A DNA stretch of 64,000 nt from Geobacter sp. (GCA_003314535.1 POSG01000001.1:124001-188000); one strand, 5' to 3'. Shown: positions 51,713 to 60,340, counted from the stretch's first letter. Numbers and translations: made by a program. Notes: a model not told the origin generated them from the sequence alone.

Positions 51713-52006
51713 TCATTCCCCCCATCCGTTCTTCTGCCTGTGCACCAGCATATCGTTTTCATTCTGAACCATTTCAATTATGCGCTCAGCCTCGCTCTCG
51801 GTAAGGCCGATAGTAGGCCTGTTTCCCATCCAATGGGTAAGGTCACCCTTCGGCGGATCAAGCAGGCAGGGCAATGGCGGACCACCGACAAACCTGCCGT
51901 TCAGATACAGCGCTGCCTCGTAAAGGCCGTCACGCTTTACCATGTTTATCTCAGCGAGATATCCTGACTGGAGTATTTTCATAAGTATTTGCTTTTTGAC
52001 GATCAT
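51713..52006 (-). CDS. Small conserved-looking protein of unknown function
   Basis: The 97-aa protein is not recognised. It is soluble, with a Pro/Gly-rich middle (GRFVGGPPLPCLLDPPKGDL) and a helical end (LTESEAERIIEMVQNENDML). I start at the ATG at 52006, where AGGA lies 9 nt upstream. It stands alone between two regulators and the second fliK gene. It could be coding; the evidence is an intact frame with a ribosome site and ordered composition. Confidence 0.6.
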   Translation of the reverse strand: MIVKKQILMKILQSGYLAEINMVKRDGLYEAALYLNGRFVGGPPLPCLLDPPKGDLTHWMGNRPTIGLTESEAERIIEMVQNENDMLVHRQKNGWGE

Positions 52007-52064
52007 CACCAGGTCCTGTCAATATTCAGATCGAGTCCTTATTTTCACCATTAATCTTGAACGT

Positions 52065-52080
52065 AGGCCAGCATTTTGCA
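52065..52080 (+). promoter_or_regulatory. Possible sigma-54 promoter of the second fliK-like gene
   Basis: The plus strand reads AGGCCAGCATTTTGCA: GG, C, the G before the spacer and a perfect TTGCA have the right spacing; three positions differ. The gene starts 80-130 bp downstream. Confidence 0.4.
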
Positions 52081-52163
52081 TATAAACATTCATTATCCAG
52101 AACAAAATTCAGCCTCTTTCTCGATAATAAATATCGGCCTGGCATCCGATTTCTTTAAAACAT

Positions 52164-53258
52164 ATGCATGCCGACCATTATTTTTTCTCAGGAAGCGCCC
52201 AAGACACCATGGAAATTCCGATTCTCGCAAAAATTACCGCCAAAACCGGCGTACTCGACGCTCTGCATAATAGTGTTCGGACATCCGGGCAAGGCAGCCC
52301 GATGCTCACACCCGGCCAGGAAGTCCGGGGAGACGTGCTGGCAAGGCTGGAGGACAGCTCCTATCTGGTCAAGGTTGCAGGCGAAGTTTTCAACATGGAA
52401 ATTCCGATTCCGCTGGAGACCGGCTCCTCGATACAACTCACTTTCCTCTGCTCCCAGCCGCGACCCGCGTTCACCATGCAGAGCTCGTCCCATGACGCCA
52501 CGTCGGTCAACCTGAGCGATGCAGCCACCTTGCTGACCCGTTCCTTCACAACCGATGAAGCTGCCAAGCCGGATGCGTCGCAGCTTTCTCACCGAATCCT
52601 GCTGCAGGGAGGCACCGCCGCGGATCCCCCGGTCCTGGCAACCGCATTGCGAAATGCCGTCACGTTCTCCGGACTGTTCTACGAGTCTCACCTTCTCCAG
52701 TGGTACCTTGGCGAAATTCCATTTTCCGAAATACTGCAGGAAGCGCGCTCCGGACCGCAGTATAGGATTCGCCGTGATCAGGTGAGAAAAGATGCCATCA
52801 CCTCTGACGAGACCGGTGTGGAAGCAGAGGAAACCGAAAACAATATGGTTGCCGCACTGCTTTCCGAAAACGAATCAGCGGACGCGTCTTCCGTCTTTTC
52901 TTTGAAAGCACAGACGGAGCTTGTGAGGGACCAATTGAATCTTCTCATGTCCGGCACTTTTGCTTGGCACGGAGAAGTCATGACCGGCCATGAAATGGAA
53001 TGGCTTGTGGAACGGGATCCGGACGGAGCGGATACCGACGGGCCTCCTTCCTGGAGAACTTCCATAAGCATAAACTTGCCAAACCTTGGGCTGGTCTGCG
53101 CGACTCTTACCCTTGCACGTGAAGGGATTGAAGGAATAGTGCGTTCAAAACTTCCTGAAACCGCAACAATACTGCGAAAGGAGATTGGAATTCTGGAAGA
53201 GAGGCTGGAAGGGGCGGGCATAAGACTCAACGAAATGGTGATTGAAATTGGGGAATGA
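52164..53258 (+). CDS. Second FliK-like protein (Flg_hook domain)
   Basis: The 364-aa protein has a polar middle and a C-terminal Flg_hook-like domain (SISINLPNLGLVCATLTLAR, then GIVRSKLPETATILRKEIGI and ILEERLEGAGIRLNEMVIEI), the part of FliK that contacts FlhB. The N-terminus is short and differs from FliK at 32518. Two ATG starts are possible, 52164 and 52209, neither with a strong ribosome site. It overlaps a FlhB-C-terminal-like gene, forming a pair also known from other bacteria. The function may be an added check on export switching. Confidence 0.75.
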   Translation: MHADHYFFSGSAQDTMEIPILAKITAKTGVLDALHNSVRTSGQGSPMLTPGQEVRGDVLARLEDSSYLVKVAGEVFNMEIPIPLETGSSIQLTFLCSQPRPAFTMQSSSHDATSVNLSDAATLLTRSFTTDEAAKPDASQLSHRILLQGGTAADPPVLATALRNAVTFSGLFYESHLLQWYLGEIPFSEILQEARSGPQYRIRRDQVRKDAITSDETGVEAEETENNMVAALLSENESADASSVFSLKAQTELVRDQLNLLMSGTFAWHGEVMTGHEMEWLVERDPDGADTDGPPSWRTSISINLPNLGLVCATLTLAREGIEGIVRSKLPETATILRKEIGILEERLEGAGIRLNEMVIEIGE

Positions 53259-53547
53259 CAACTGGAGGCTAAAGGAGGCGGTAGCGCTGTCCTATAAACA
53301 AGGACAATATGCGCCCAAGGTCGTCGCAAAAGGAAAGGGTGTTGTTGCCGAGGCGATTATTGCCCGGGCGCATGAGGCGGGCATACACGTTCATTCATCA
53401 CCAGAGCTGTTATCTCTCCTGATGCAGGTGGACATGGACCAGCACATTCCGGAGGAGCTTTACGTGGCAGTAGCCGAACTGCTTGCCTGGATCTATTTCC
53501 TGGAAAACCGTTTCCCAGCGGGCTGGAATCCGCAGGGGGAGGAATAG
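53242..53547 (+). CDS. FlhX/YlqH-like protein: stand-alone FlhB C-terminal domain
   Basis: The 101-aa protein matches the cytoplasmic part of FlhB after its cleavage site: AVALSYKQGQYAPKVVAKGK, VVAEAIIARAHEAGIHVHSS, IPEELYVAVAELLAWIY. It lacks the membrane part and the NPTH motif itself. In Campylobacter and Helicobacter such a protein (FlhX) can replace the cleaved FlhB fragment. The frame begins directly after a stop at TTG 53242; no ATG or GTG is available, so the start is unsure (an AAAGGAGG at about 53269 may serve a later non-AUG start). Confidence 0.78.
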   Translation: MKLGNDNWRLKEAVALSYKQGQYAPKVVAKGKGVVAEAIIARAHEAGIHVHSSPELLSLLMQVDMDQHIPEELYVAVAELLAWIYFLENRFPAGWNPQGEE

Positions 53548-53557
53548 TGGCTCATCC

Positions 53558-53642
53558 GCTTAGCCCGTGCCAGGTTTTCGTCACCGCGCCTTGCAAGGAC
53601 CCAAAATCCCTCGCAATTTGTGCGGTGAACTAAGCGCACGGG
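53558..53642. repeat. Structured inverted-repeat element between convergent genes
   Basis: The 85-bp element has three perfect complementary pairs: GCTTAG (53558-53563) with CTAAGC (53630-53635), CCCGTGC (53564-53570) with GCACGGG (53636-53642), and TCACCGC (53581-53587) with GCGGTGA (53622-53628). The first two pairs are interleaved, which would make a pseudoknot. TTGC and GCAA pair further inside. No T run follows, so it is not a standard terminator. Confidence 0.65.
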
Positions 53643-53652
53643 AAAATAGGTT

Positions 53653-54894
53653 TCACAGGCTCTCTTCGAGACTGTTTGTCCAGTCAATGGCCTCCATCTG
53701 TGAGTTGAAGAGCAGGTCGGGGCTGAAGTGAGACTTGTCAAGCAATGATGCGACATCGTCGAAATTCATGTTTTCCAGCTTCTCTGTCAGGAGCAGCAGG
53801 ACTCCCAGCGGCCCCTCTCTATTCAGAAGGGCATTGCGTACATCTTCAGACAGGTTGAGTTGGCTCACTATCTCTTCCATCGGGGTTTCAAGCAGAACAT
53901 CTATAAGCGAAAGGACTCCTGTCATGAATGCACTGTCGGAATAATCCTTTTCGCGGAATTCCTCTTCACTTCTCTGCACAAGAAGTTCCATCAGCCTTCC
54001 CCTTGTAGCTGCGGTCTCAAGAAGGGGATTCCCCACCCCGCCAGCCTTTTCCGAAGAGAAAAGCGCAAGCTGTATCCAGCGTTTCAGTTGCTGCATGCCC
54101 AGTACCGTAAGAGCATGGCGCAATGTTCTGATCTTCTGTTTCATGCCTATTACCACCGAGTTTACGAGACGCAGGAGATTATAGGACAGATTGGGGTTCC
54201 TCTTGAAAGTAAGCTCGATTTCTTTGATATCCGCATCATTGCAAACCTCCTCCAGGAGCTTGAGCAGTGTTATCCCGGAAACATCGACTTTCCGCCTTTT
54301 AAGCACGGAGGGATGCGCGAAGTAATAACCCTGGAATAGATCGAAGCCGAGTTCAAGGCAATGCTGGTACTGCTCCATGGTCTCGACTTTTTCGGCAAGA
54401 AGGGTAAGCCCCCGGTTCTCAAGCAGCCCCACCATCCAGCCGACTGACTCAGGTCGCATGTTGAGGATATCTATCTTTACGATATCTACGATCTCATACA
54501 ACGGCTCATAGCCTTTATCATAGAGATTGTCGTCAAGAGCGAGCGTGAAACCCTTATCCTTAAGCTCCCGGCATCTCCTTAACACGGGTTCGGTCACCTC
54601 TATGGATTCAAGAAGCTCGATGACAGTACTCTCGACGGGGAGCAGCTCGAGAATATCGCTCATGAGGAGTTCGGCGGTAACGTTTATGAACCCTTTGTGC
54701 TTTCCAAGAACTTCCTTCATGCCGAAATTGGTCAGCACGTGGGAAATGACCACCGAATCGGCATTGGTACGACCTTCTATGTTTGCATGCAGGGTATCGG
54801 CATCCCTGAAAAGAAGTTCATAACCCACGATCCCGCGACTTCTGTCCAGAATGGGCTGGCGTCCGAGAAATATTTTCTTTTGCGAATCAGCCAT
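53653..54894 (-). CDS. EAL-HDOD signalling protein (YuxH family)
   Basis: The first about 200 residues of this 413-aa protein resemble an EAL domain, with ELL at the EAL position (IVGYELLFRD) and LALDDN instead of DDFG; c-di-GMP hydrolysis is unlikely. Residues 215-400 form an HDOD domain (LTFKRNPNLSYNLLRLVNSV, ALTVLGMQQLKRWIQLAL). Such proteins act in signalling; a relative in Vibrio is CdgJ, which affects motility. I prefer the ATG at 54894, though its ribosome site is poor. It lies at the end of the motility region. Confidence 0.85.
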   Translation of the reverse strand: MADSQKKIFLGRQPILDRSRGIVGYELLFRDADTLHANIEGRTNADSVVISHVLTNFGMKEVLGKHKGFINVTAELLMSDILELLPVESTVIELLESIEVTEPVLRRCRELKDKGFTLALDDNLYDKGYEPLYEIVDIVKIDILNMRPESVGWMVGLLENRGLTLLAEKVETMEQYQHCLELGFDLFQGYYFAHPSVLKRRKVDVSGITLLKLLEEVCNDADIKEIELTFKRNPNLSYNLLRLVNSVVIGMKQKIRTLRHALTVLGMQQLKRWIQLALFSSEKAGGVGNPLLETAATRGRLMELLVQRSEEEFREKDYSDSAFMTGVLSLIDVLLETPMEEIVSQLNLSEDVRNALLNREGPLGVLLLLTEKLENMNFDDVASLLDKSHFSPDLLFNSQMEAIDWTNSLEESL

Positions 54895-54974
54895 GGAACA
54901 AACCACCATTGTTGTTATTTTCACAAAGGAATATCTGCATATCAAGTCAGCCAGGATTGGGGTTCATCATGCAG

Positions 54975-55003
54975 AAAAGGCCGGCGCCAAAGGCCGGCCT
55001 TTT
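54975..55003. terminator. Terminator after tRNA-Leu
   Basis: AAAGGCCGG and CCGGCCTTT form a 9-bp stem with a 9-11-nt loop, followed by CTTTTC on the minus strand and TTTTT on the plus strand. It starts 4 bp past the tRNA 3' end. Confidence 0.82.
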
Positions 55004-55006
55004 TCC

Positions 55007-55094
55007 TGGTGCCCGGGACCGGGGTCGAACCGGTACAATGCCAAGCATCGAGGGATTTTAAGTCCCTTGCGTCTACCAATTCCGCCACCCGGGC
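55007..55094 (-). tRNA. tRNA-Leu (anticodon UAA)
   Basis: The 88-nt gene, with encoded CCA, has a 7-bp acceptor stem GCCCGGG/CCCGGGC, the anticodon arm GGGACTTAAAATCCC (anticodon TAA), a class II variable arm typical of tRNA-Leu, and the T arm GGTTCGACCCC region. It reads codon UUA and also UUG. Confidence 0.96.
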
Positions 55095-55200
55095 CTATGA
55101 TAGGCCATCAATTTGTTGAACTTTGTCACTCATGGCAACCCGTGACGGTTTCACCTCCGATGCGATACACCTCACCGGCATACCCTGGTAGGACCGTTCC

Positions 55201-55488
55201 CTAGTCGCAGGCGTTGTTGACCCTGTCCCGCAGTTCCTTCCCGGTTTTAAAAAAGGGGGTTTTCTTTGCGGGGATACTTACCAGTTCACCACTTTTTGGG
55301 TTTCTGGCTTCGCGCGGTCCCCGCTCCCGTATGGTGAAGCTTCCGAAGCCGCGAATTTCAACCTTTTCCCCGCTCCTCAATGCATTTCGAATGCTATCGA
55401 ACACGATATCGACTACGATCTCCGAATCCTTTCTCGTAATCAGATGATTTTCACTTACAAGCCTGTCCACCAGTTCACTTTTGGTCAT
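55201..55488 (-). CDS. ihfB: Integration host factor beta subunit
   Basis: The 95-aa protein opens MTKSELVDRLV and has the DNA-binding arm (RGFGSFTIRERGPREARNPK) with the Asn-Pro needed for DNA bending, as in IHF-beta. It bends DNA in replication, recombination and sigma-54 activation; here sigma-54 promoters are plentiful. The ATG at 55488 has AGGAG upstream; the extension to 55542 is not supported. It follows rpsA, the usual place for ihfB. Confidence 0.92.
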   Translation of the reverse strand: MTKSELVDRLVSENHLITRKDSEIVVDIVFDSIRNALRSGEKVEIRGFGSFTIRERGPREARNPKSGELVSIPAKKTPFFKTGKELRDRVNNACD

Positions 55489-55606
55489 GCCCTCAACTCC
55501 TTGTTCCAGTTTTTGCAATAGCCGGCAGTTCCGCAGCCCCAAAAGAGGGGTCTGGAAACCGCCAGCCCATTGCCGGGTGTTTCGGATCCGTCAAAGCCGA
55601 CGAAAA

Positions 55607-57364
55607 TCAGTCACGTCCGTTGGTTTTCTTCATTTCTTCCTTGAGCAGTTCACCCAGGTTGGACGTCGCCTTGCCCTGGGTATCCATGTACGCGGCGAAA
55701 TCATCCTTTTCGGCATATCCCGAAATGGCCTTGATGGAGAGAGCAATCTTCTTCTCGTTCACATCCACGTTGAGGACCATTGCTTCGATCTCATCTCCTA
55801 CAGCGGCAAACCCCTTGGGGGAGGGAACCTTCTCCTGGGAAAGCTCGGAAACGTGTATGAGACCCTCGATACCTTCCTCGATCTCGAGAAACACCCCGAA
55901 ATCGGTGACCGACGTGACTTTACCCTTCACCTTGGTACCGGGACGGAACTTCACGGGTATCTCGGTCCAGGGATCGGGAGCTAGCTGCTTGATGCCGAGA
56001 GAAAGGCGCTCATTCTCAGGATCGATATTCAGCACGACCGCCTGAACCGTCTGGCCTTTGCTGAAGAGTTCGGAGGGATGCTTCACGCGCTTCGTCCAGG
56101 ACATGTCGGAAACATGCACCAGGCCGTCGATACCGTCCTCGACCCCGATGAACACACCGAAATCGGTTACGTTCTTGATCTGTCCCTCGATCTTGGTGCC
56201 AACCGGATACTTTTCGCCAATCACCATCCAGGGATTGACCTGGATCTGTTTCAGGCCGAGAGAGATCCTCCTGCCCGGGACATCCACACCCAGCACCTCT
56301 GCCTCCACCTCGTCGCCCACATGCAGGATATCGGAGGGATGGCGGACTCTCTTGGTCCAGGACATTTCAGAGACATGCACCAGCCCTTCCACGCCTTCCT
56401 CCAACGATACGAAAGCGCCGTAATCGGCAAGGCTCATGACCTTTCCCTTGATCCTGTCACCCGTATGATAGGTTGACTCGACTTTCAACCAGGGATCAGG
56501 AATAGTCTGCTTGATTCCCAGGGAGATCTTTTCCTTATCCTTGTCATACTTGAGGACCTTGACCGCAACGGTATCACCGATCTTCATCACTTCTGAAGGA
56601 TGGCCGAGCTTGCGCCAGGACATATCCACTATATGGAGCAGGCCGTCAATCCCCCCAAGGTCGATGAATGCACCATAGTCGGTGATGTTCTTGACCACAC
56701 CCTCAAGAGTCTGGCCTTCGGCCAGGGTAGCCAGGGTTTCCTTCTTCAGCCTGTCCCGCTCCTCTTCCAAAAGCACCCTGCGGGAAAGAACCACGTTGCC
56801 CCTTTTTTTGTTTACCTTCACAACTTTGAACTGGAAACTCTGCCCGATGAGCTTGTCCAGGTTTCCGATTGGACGCACATCCACCTGAGAAGCGGGAAGA
56901 AACGCCGGCACACCTATGTCGACCGTCAAACCGCCTTTTACCGTGGAAACGATCTTTCCTTCAACCAGGTTCCCGTTCTCGGCTGCCTCCTCAATGCGGT
57001 CCCACACTATTTCGCGTTCAGCCTTTTTCCTGGAAAGCACGATATAGCCGCGGATGTTTTCCTTTTTTTCGAAGTAAACCTTCACTTCGTCTCCGACCTT
57101 GACGGAGAGCTGCCCGTTCTCATCCATGAACTCGGCTATGGGAATGCAACCCTCGGACTTGTATCCGATGTTGACAAGAACATAATCGGGGTCTATCTGG
57201 ACGACGACACCTTTCACTATCTCCCCGACCTGGGGCTGTTTGAGGCTTTCCTGGAAAAGCTCCTCGAAATTCTCCTTGACCACCTGATTGCCGTCATCGT
57301 CCATATCGATATTCGGCCCTTCCGGCTCGTCAATGGATTTGCTGAAATCTTTTTCGTCGTTCAT
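55607..57364 (-). CDS. rpsA: 30S ribosomal protein S1
   Basis: The 585-aa protein contains six S1 RNA-binding repeats; typical strings are GEIVKGVVVQIDPDYVLVNI, GVVKNITDYGAFIDLGGIDG and GKVTSVTDFGVFLEIEEGIE. It binds mRNA leaders during initiation. The initiator is ATG 57364, one codon after a TTG. It follows the cmk-ispH frame by 36 bp and precedes ihfB. Confidence 0.97.
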   Translation of the reverse strand: MNDEKDFSKSIDEPEGPNIDMDDDGNQVVKENFEELFQESLKQPQVGEIVKGVVVQIDPDYVLVNIGYKSEGCIPIAEFMDENGQLSVKVGDEVKVYFEKKENIRGYIVLSRKKAEREIVWDRIEEAAENGNLVEGKIVSTVKGGLTVDIGVPAFLPASQVDVRPIGNLDKLIGQSFQFKVVKVNKKRGNVVLSRRVLLEEERDRLKKETLATLAEGQTLEGVVKNITDYGAFIDLGGIDGLLHIVDMSWRKLGHPSEVMKIGDTVAVKVLKYDKDKEKISLGIKQTIPDPWLKVESTYHTGDRIKGKVMSLADYGAFVSLEEGVEGLVHVSEMSWTKRVRHPSDILHVGDEVEAEVLGVDVPGRRISLGLKQIQVNPWMVIGEKYPVGTKIEGQIKNVTDFGVFIGVEDGIDGLVHVSDMSWTKRVKHPSELFSKGQTVQAVVLNIDPENERLSLGIKQLAPDPWTEIPVKFRPGTKVKGKVTSVTDFGVFLEIEEGIEGLIHVSELSQEKVPSPKGFAAVGDEIEAMVLNVDVNEKKIALSIKAISGYAEKDDFAAYMDTQGKATSNLGELLKEEMKKTNGRD

Positions 57365-57400
57365 CAAACTGTTACCCCCTCATAATCTAAGTTTTCCGTC

Positions 57401-59035
57401 TTATTCCTGCTCGCCCCTGTCTTTTCCCAGGGACGTTTTGCTTCTGTCGATCTGCCTGATCTGATGCAGAACTTCGTCGATAACCCACTTTGGCGTCGAT
57501 GCGCCTGCCGTCACTCCTACCGTCTCCACTCCATCGAACCACTCATCGTTCAACTGCCTGGCTGTTTCGATATGGTAAGTCTTCGGCTGGATCTCTGCGC
57601 AGACCTGTGCGAGTCTCGTCGTATTCGCACTGTTGTAGCCTCCGATTACTATCATGCAATCCACCTGTTTTGCAAGCTCTTTGGCTTCTTCCTGGCGAAC
57701 CGCCGTCGCATCGCAGATCGTGTTGAACACCCGGATCTCGCTGCCCTTGGCAAGGCACTCGAGGACCACGTTTTTCAGGTTCTCGAAGGACTGGGTGGTC
57801 TGGGCGACAATTCCGATCTTGCCGGAGATGGCCAACTTTCCGGCCTCCTCACCGGACCCGGCGACGTAAACCTTGCCCCGCGCATAGGACACGATCCCCT
57901 GGACCTCCGGATGATCGGCATCTCCTACCACTACCACATCATATCCCGCCTGGGAAAGACTTTTTACATGTTCCTGGGCCTTTTTCACAAAGGGACAGGT
58001 GGCGTCGACGACTTCCAGTTCCTTGCGGTTCGCCTCCTGAAGTTCCTTGGCTGCCACACCGTGGGAACGGATGATGATCGCTCCGTTATCAAGGCCCTTG
58101 ATGGTCTCGAGGACCTTGACTCCCATTTCCTCCAGCCGTTTGACGACCTGCGGCGAATGGATGATGGGGCCGAGAGTGTATGTCTTGCCGCCTTTGTTCG
58201 CTGCTTCGAAAGCCATCTGGGTCGCCCTTTCGACTCCGAAACAGAAGCCTGCCTGCTTCGCCAGGATTATTTTCAACCCGCAAACCTCCTGTGAATCCGT
58301 ATGGTCCTGCCAATCCCCGTCAGGACCATCACTCCGCTTCCGTGCACCAGCCCGCACATACCTTTCCATAATTGCCAGCACTTCATCGATGGAAAGCCCG
58401 GTCGAATCGATTTCAATCGCATCCATGGCCTTTCTCAATGGGGCGTGCGTTCTCTGCTCGTCGCGGGCGTCGCGGGCTTTCACATCCGCTACCGTCTGCT
58501 CCCGGGTCACCTTTTCTCCTCTGGCCCTCAATTCCAGGTAGCGCCTCTTCCCGCGCTCTTCCGCAGAAGCGGAAAGGAAGAACTTCACCTCTGCATCCGG
58601 AAAAACCACCGAACCTATGTCGCGGCCCTCGAGCACGACGTTCCCGGCGCCCCCAAGGCGCCTCTGTTCGTGCAGCATCACGTCCCTGACGGCTTTTTTC
58701 GCTGAGATCCTTGAAGTCAGCAGGCTTATCTCGGGCTTCCTTATTTCCTCCGAGACATCGATTCCGTCTGCAATGACACGGTAGCCTCCGCCATGCCGTT
58801 CGAAGGATATCTCCAGGTCCCGGCAGAGGACGGCCAGTGATTCCTCGTCTTCCGGGGGGATTCCGGCGCGTTTCACGGCAAGGGCAACAGCGCGGTACAT
58901 GGCCCCCGTATCGATATACAGGTAACCCAGCCGCTCGGCCAGGAGGCGGGCCAGGGTGCTTTTCCCCGCGCCCGATGGCCCGTCAATGGCGACAACCGGA
59001 CCCTTGCGGTTTATGCTGGAAACTTCCCCGCTCAC
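57401..59035 (-). CDS. cmk-ispH: Continuous frame: cytidylate kinase plus HMBPP reductase
   Basis: One uninterrupted 544-codon frame covers two enzymes. Residues 1-228 are cytidylate kinase (Walker A DGPSGAGKST, then YIDTGAMYRA, LEGRDIGSVVFPDA, ARDARDEQR). After a polar linker (about 229-253), residues 254-544 are IspH, with its three iron-sulfur cysteines (GFCFGV, DATCPFV, NTICDAT) and the last step of the MEP isoprenoid pathway. An AGGAGG 8 nt before a TTG (58274-58276) at the IspH boundary allows separate translation. The frame starts with GTG overlapping the aroA stop. So it may be a fusion, two products, or both. Confidence 0.85.
   Translation of the reverse strand: MSGEVSSINRKGPVVAIDGPSGAGKSTLARLLAERLGYLYIDTGAMYRAVALAVKRAGIPPEDEESLAVLCRDLEISFERHGGGYRVIADGIDVSEEIRKPEISLLTSRISAKKAVRDVMLHEQRRLGGAGNVVLEGRDIGSVVFPDAEVKFFLSASAEERGKRRYLELRARGEKVTREQTVADVKARDARDEQRTHAPLRKAMDAIEIDSTGLSIDEVLAIMERYVRAGARKRSDGPDGDWQDHTDSQEVCGLKIILAKQAGFCFGVERATQMAFEAANKGGKTYTLGPIIHSPQVVKRLEEMGVKVLETIKGLDNGAIIIRSHGVAAKELQEANRKELEVVDATCPFVKKAQEHVKSLSQAGYDVVVVGDADHPEVQGIVSYARGKVYVAGSGEEAGKLAISGKIGIVAQTTQSFENLKNVVLECLAKGSEIRVFNTICDATAVRQEEAKELAKQVDCMIVIGGYNSANTTRLAQVCAEIQPKTYHIETARQLNDEWFDGVETVGVTAGASTPKWVIDEVLHQIRQIDRSKTSLGKDRGEQE
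58274..58290 (-). promoter_or_regulatory. Internal ribosome binding site and TTG start for IspH
   Basis: AGGAGG (58285-58290 on the minus strand) lies 8 nt before TTG (58274-58276). The codons after TTG read KIILAKQAGFCFGV, the normal IspH N-terminus. So ispH (57401-58276, 291 aa) can be made on its own. Confidence 0.65.
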
Positions 59036-60321
59036 CTGCAGGCCACCTTTTCCAGCAACTCGGCAAAACCCGGGAAGGAAGTCTCAATGCACCCGATGTC
59101 CGAAACCTGTATCCCGCTGTCAGACACCAGCCCCGCAACCATCATTGACATTGCAATGCGATGATCGCCGAAACTGTCAACGCTGCAAGCGGAAAGCCGT
59201 TCACTGCCGGTGATTTCCAGGCCGTCCTCCGTCTCGATAACCGTTATGCCGGCTTTCGACAGGTTTGCCGCCATGGCGGCGATCCTGTCGGTTTCCTTGA
59301 CCCTGAGTTCCTTGGCGTCCCTCAGGATCGTCTTTCCTTCGGCACAAGCCGCGGCAATGCAGATTGCCGGGAACTCGTCGATTGCCCTGGGCACCAGCTC
59401 GCCGCCGATCTCGATACCTTTCAGCCGGGATGAACGCACCAGGATGTCGGCAACTGGCTCACCGCAGACCTCCCTCTCGTTGGACAGCTCCAGGGAAGCT
59501 CCCATCTGCAGCATGATATCGATGATTCCCGTTCTGGTCGGATTGGTTCCCACTCCGCGTATCAACAGTTCCGACCCGGGCACAACCAGTGCAGCCACGA
59601 TAAAGAACGCCGCTGAGGAAATATCCCCGGGCACCAGCACTTCCCTTGCTTCAAGAGATCCGCCTCCCCTTATCCTTGCGCCACTGGACAACTGCTCGAC
59701 ATCGGCGCCGAAATAACGGAGCATCCTCTCGGAATGGTCCCGGGAAAGGGACGGTTCGGTCACAACCGTGTCGCCTTCAGCAAAGAGGCCTGCCAGCAAA
59801 AGTGCCGATTTGACCTGCGCGCTTGCCACCGGAGAAGCATAGGAAGTGCCTTTGAGTGGCGTTCCCTGGACAGCCAGAGGAGCCTTTGCGCCGCCGCAAC
59901 GGCCCCATATCTTCGCGCCCATGCGGCCAAGCGGCTCGATCACCCGCCCCATGGGCCTGTTGCGCAGGTAACGGTCGCCGGTCAGCACGGAAAAGAACTT
60001 CTGCCCTGCCAGGAGACCTGTCATCAGCCGCATGGAGGTTCCGGAATTTCCGCAGTCAAGCACATCGGACGGCTCTTCCAGGCCGTTCATCCCCTTTCCG
60101 TCGATAAACAGAGCACCGGCGTCTTCTCTCGCCCCGACACCCATGGTCCGAAATGCGTTCAGAGTCGAAAACGTATCCTCCCCCCGAAGAAAACCGCGGA
60201 CAACGGTTACGCCCTTGCCAAGCGCTCCGAGCATGACAGCCCGGTGTGAAATTGATTTATCGCCCGGCACCGAGATGTCCCCTCTCACGTGCAAAGCAGG
60301 CTGGACCGTGCAGTTGTTCAT
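59032..60321 (-). CDS. aroA: 3-phosphoshikimate 1-carboxyvinyltransferase (EPSP synthase)
   Basis: The 429-aa enzyme joins shikimate-3-phosphate and PEP in the shikimate pathway. Motifs: VPGDKSISHRAVMLGAL, DCGNSGTSMRLMTGLLAGQ, and EFPAICIAAACAEGKT with LRVKETDRIAAMA. I use the ATG at 60321 with GGAG 6 nt upstream, not the frame's limit at 60423. Between tyrA and cmk; its stop overlaps the cmk GTG. Confidence 0.95.
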   Translation of the reverse strand: MNNCTVQPALHVRGDISVPGDKSISHRAVMLGALGKGVTVVRGFLRGEDTFSTLNAFRTMGVGAREDAGALFIDGKGMNGLEEPSDVLDCGNSGTSMRLMTGLLAGQKFFSVLTGDRYLRNRPMGRVIEPLGRMGAKIWGRCGGAKAPLAVQGTPLKGTSYASPVASAQVKSALLLAGLFAEGDTVVTEPSLSRDHSERMLRYFGADVEQLSSGARIRGGGSLEAREVLVPGDISSAAFFIVAALVVPGSELLIRGVGTNPTRTGIIDIMLQMGASLELSNEREVCGEPVADILVRSSRLKGIEIGGELVPRAIDEFPAICIAAACAEGKTILRDAKELRVKETDRIAAMAANLSKAGITVIETEDGLEITGSERLSACSVDSFGDHRIAMSMMVAGLVSDSGIQVSDIGCIETSFPGFAELLEKVACR

Positions 60322-60340
60322 TAGATGCTCCGTGCGGAAA

